Assembly: GCA_008973525.1 (NCBI GenBank)
Contig: WACJ01000551.1
Coordinates: forward strand, 1,364,001-1,428,000
Length of the DNA stretch: 64,000 bases
Direction of reading: 5' to 3'
From: Stenopsyche tienmushanensis
Taxonomy: Eukaryota; Arthropoda; Insecta; Trichoptera; Stenopsychidae
This document shows positions 62,901-64,000 of the stretch, piece after piece. Below the pieces are notes generated by a model that saw only the letters and a list, made by a program, of their open reading frames with translations, had not been told where the DNA came from and did not search any database. The position numbers were made by a program, and so were the translations under genes. How positions within the stretch are numbered: position 1 is the first letter of the stretch; each line of letters begins with the position of its first letter.

Positions 62901-64000
62901 ACATCATCCTACTCGCTATGAGGATAAAAGGAACCATATTATGCGTATTTGTCGTTACGTTTCGTCGGTCGTTTCGTTAAACGTTTCACTATCTTTGATT
63001 CACGCGATCCTCAATTTTTATAATCGTCCGAATTCCTTGTTAAAAATATCGCGATATCACCCTTCAATAATTTCACTTTAGGGGTGCGTTGACTAACACA
63101 AAAGATCATCATAAACAATCATCAAGGTTGGTGTTAATAAGTTAAGATCTGAATTTTATAATATTCATAGTGTATAATAAAGATTCGCTCAAAAATGTGG
63201 AACCAAAACAGGATTTGAAAGCTCTTTTTTTCAAAAGATTATACTAATTTTCGAAAGTTTTCATCTGCATCATGGAATATCTCTAGTCATCTTTTCTTCA
63301 CTTTTTTATGTTTCATCTTGAAGAAGTTCTACTATAAATTTAGTCGTTTTATAAATGTCTGTATGTATCGTAAAATAATTTACCAAAAAAATAAACTACG
63401 GATTCGATAATTGATGTAATCTGCTTTGCAACTATTACAATTTTTTTTAAGATAATTAGATATTAAATAATGTTAGGTTAAATATATTTTTATTAGTCTT
63501 TTTTTTCATCTTTAGAAAATACACAAGTGAATTATTCGACAAATTGATTATTTAAAACTGTATTTTAGCTTTTGTTGCATTTACAAAGCTAATCCTGAAA
63601 ATATAAGTTTAAAGTATACATTTTTTAAACATGTTAATTAAAAGGCCAAATACACAAACCATTATTATTTACCTAATTAATAAAACTTTTTTATATCAAA
63701 TTATCAAAAAATCGGCCAATTGCGGAGATTGCGAAAAAATTAAGAAGAAAAAAAAATAAAATGAAAAATATCCTATGAACTTATTAAGTTATACAAGGAC
63801 TATAAATAATCTATATAATAAAAGATTTGCTCCAAATTTGTTAATTATTTTTACAGCAAACAGATAAAAGGCGCTTAATTTCCTAAATAAGATGGATAAT
63901 CTACATGATATTATTGATTGATGATTTTTATATTTTGAAAAGAGTTGATGATAATCGTTTGCAAATAGTATCCCATTTATTTAGTCATTTCATAATGTAT
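62901..64000. other. AT-rich noncoding end of window
   Basis: The first 40 bases continue the host repeat of the hAT MITE. Beyond that I see no gene or defined repeat. Confidence 0.45.

Overview
This window is eukaryotic, and the organism is almost certainly an insect. Genes are broken into many short exons with GT..AG introns. The background is strongly AT-rich and littered with decayed transposons, and the recognisable proteins are insect-type: a neprilysin-like M13 peptidase, UTP11, a bHLH SREBP with the diagnostic Tyr in its basic region, and a BTB/pipsqueak transcription factor closest to Drosophila Ribbon. I cannot place it to an order. There are no operons, CRISPR arrays or bacterial features, and I found no tRNA or rRNA gene.

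Layout. 1-22.5 kb (+ strand): a neprilysin-like membrane metallopeptidase, with one cytoplasmic-tail exon at 8.29 kb, a second possible promoter and first exon at 15.37-15.51 kb, and the catalytic exons packed between 15.8 and 22.5 kb. 22.7-24.9 kb (- strand): a three-exon UTP11 gene that meets the neprilysin gene tail-to-tail with about 200 bp between stop codons. 26.75-32.65 kb (- strand): a complete 15-exon SREBP gene. 33.7-38.5 kb (- strand): a compact, very GC-rich two-coding-exon BTB/psq gene (rib-like) with a GC-rich presumptive promoter at 38.1-38.55 kb. 38.6-64 kb: about 25 kb with no gene I can establish. It holds a pogo/Tigger remnant, a LINE fragment, a small intact hAT-type MITE with a perfect 8-bp target duplication, tandem-dimer repeats, several hairpins, a few orphan exon-like reading frames and a CCAAT-rich promoter-like patch near 62 kb.

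The four genes do not form a pathway: they are a cell-surface peptidase, a nucleolar 18S rRNA processing factor, a membrane-tethered lipid-synthesis transcription factor and a developmental transcription factor. The long gene-poor stretch upstream of the rib-like promoter would suit the regulatory landscape of a developmental regulator, but that is inference.

Exon boundaries were assembled by hand from splice consensus, reading-frame continuity and family knowledge. They are internally frame-consistent but untested by transcripts. I found no previously undescribed biological system. The most useful leads are the alternative promoter of the peptidase, the TIR-bearing repeat family, the nested hAT MITE, the perfect hairpin at 44.55 kb and the orphan exon at 48.04-48.19 kb.
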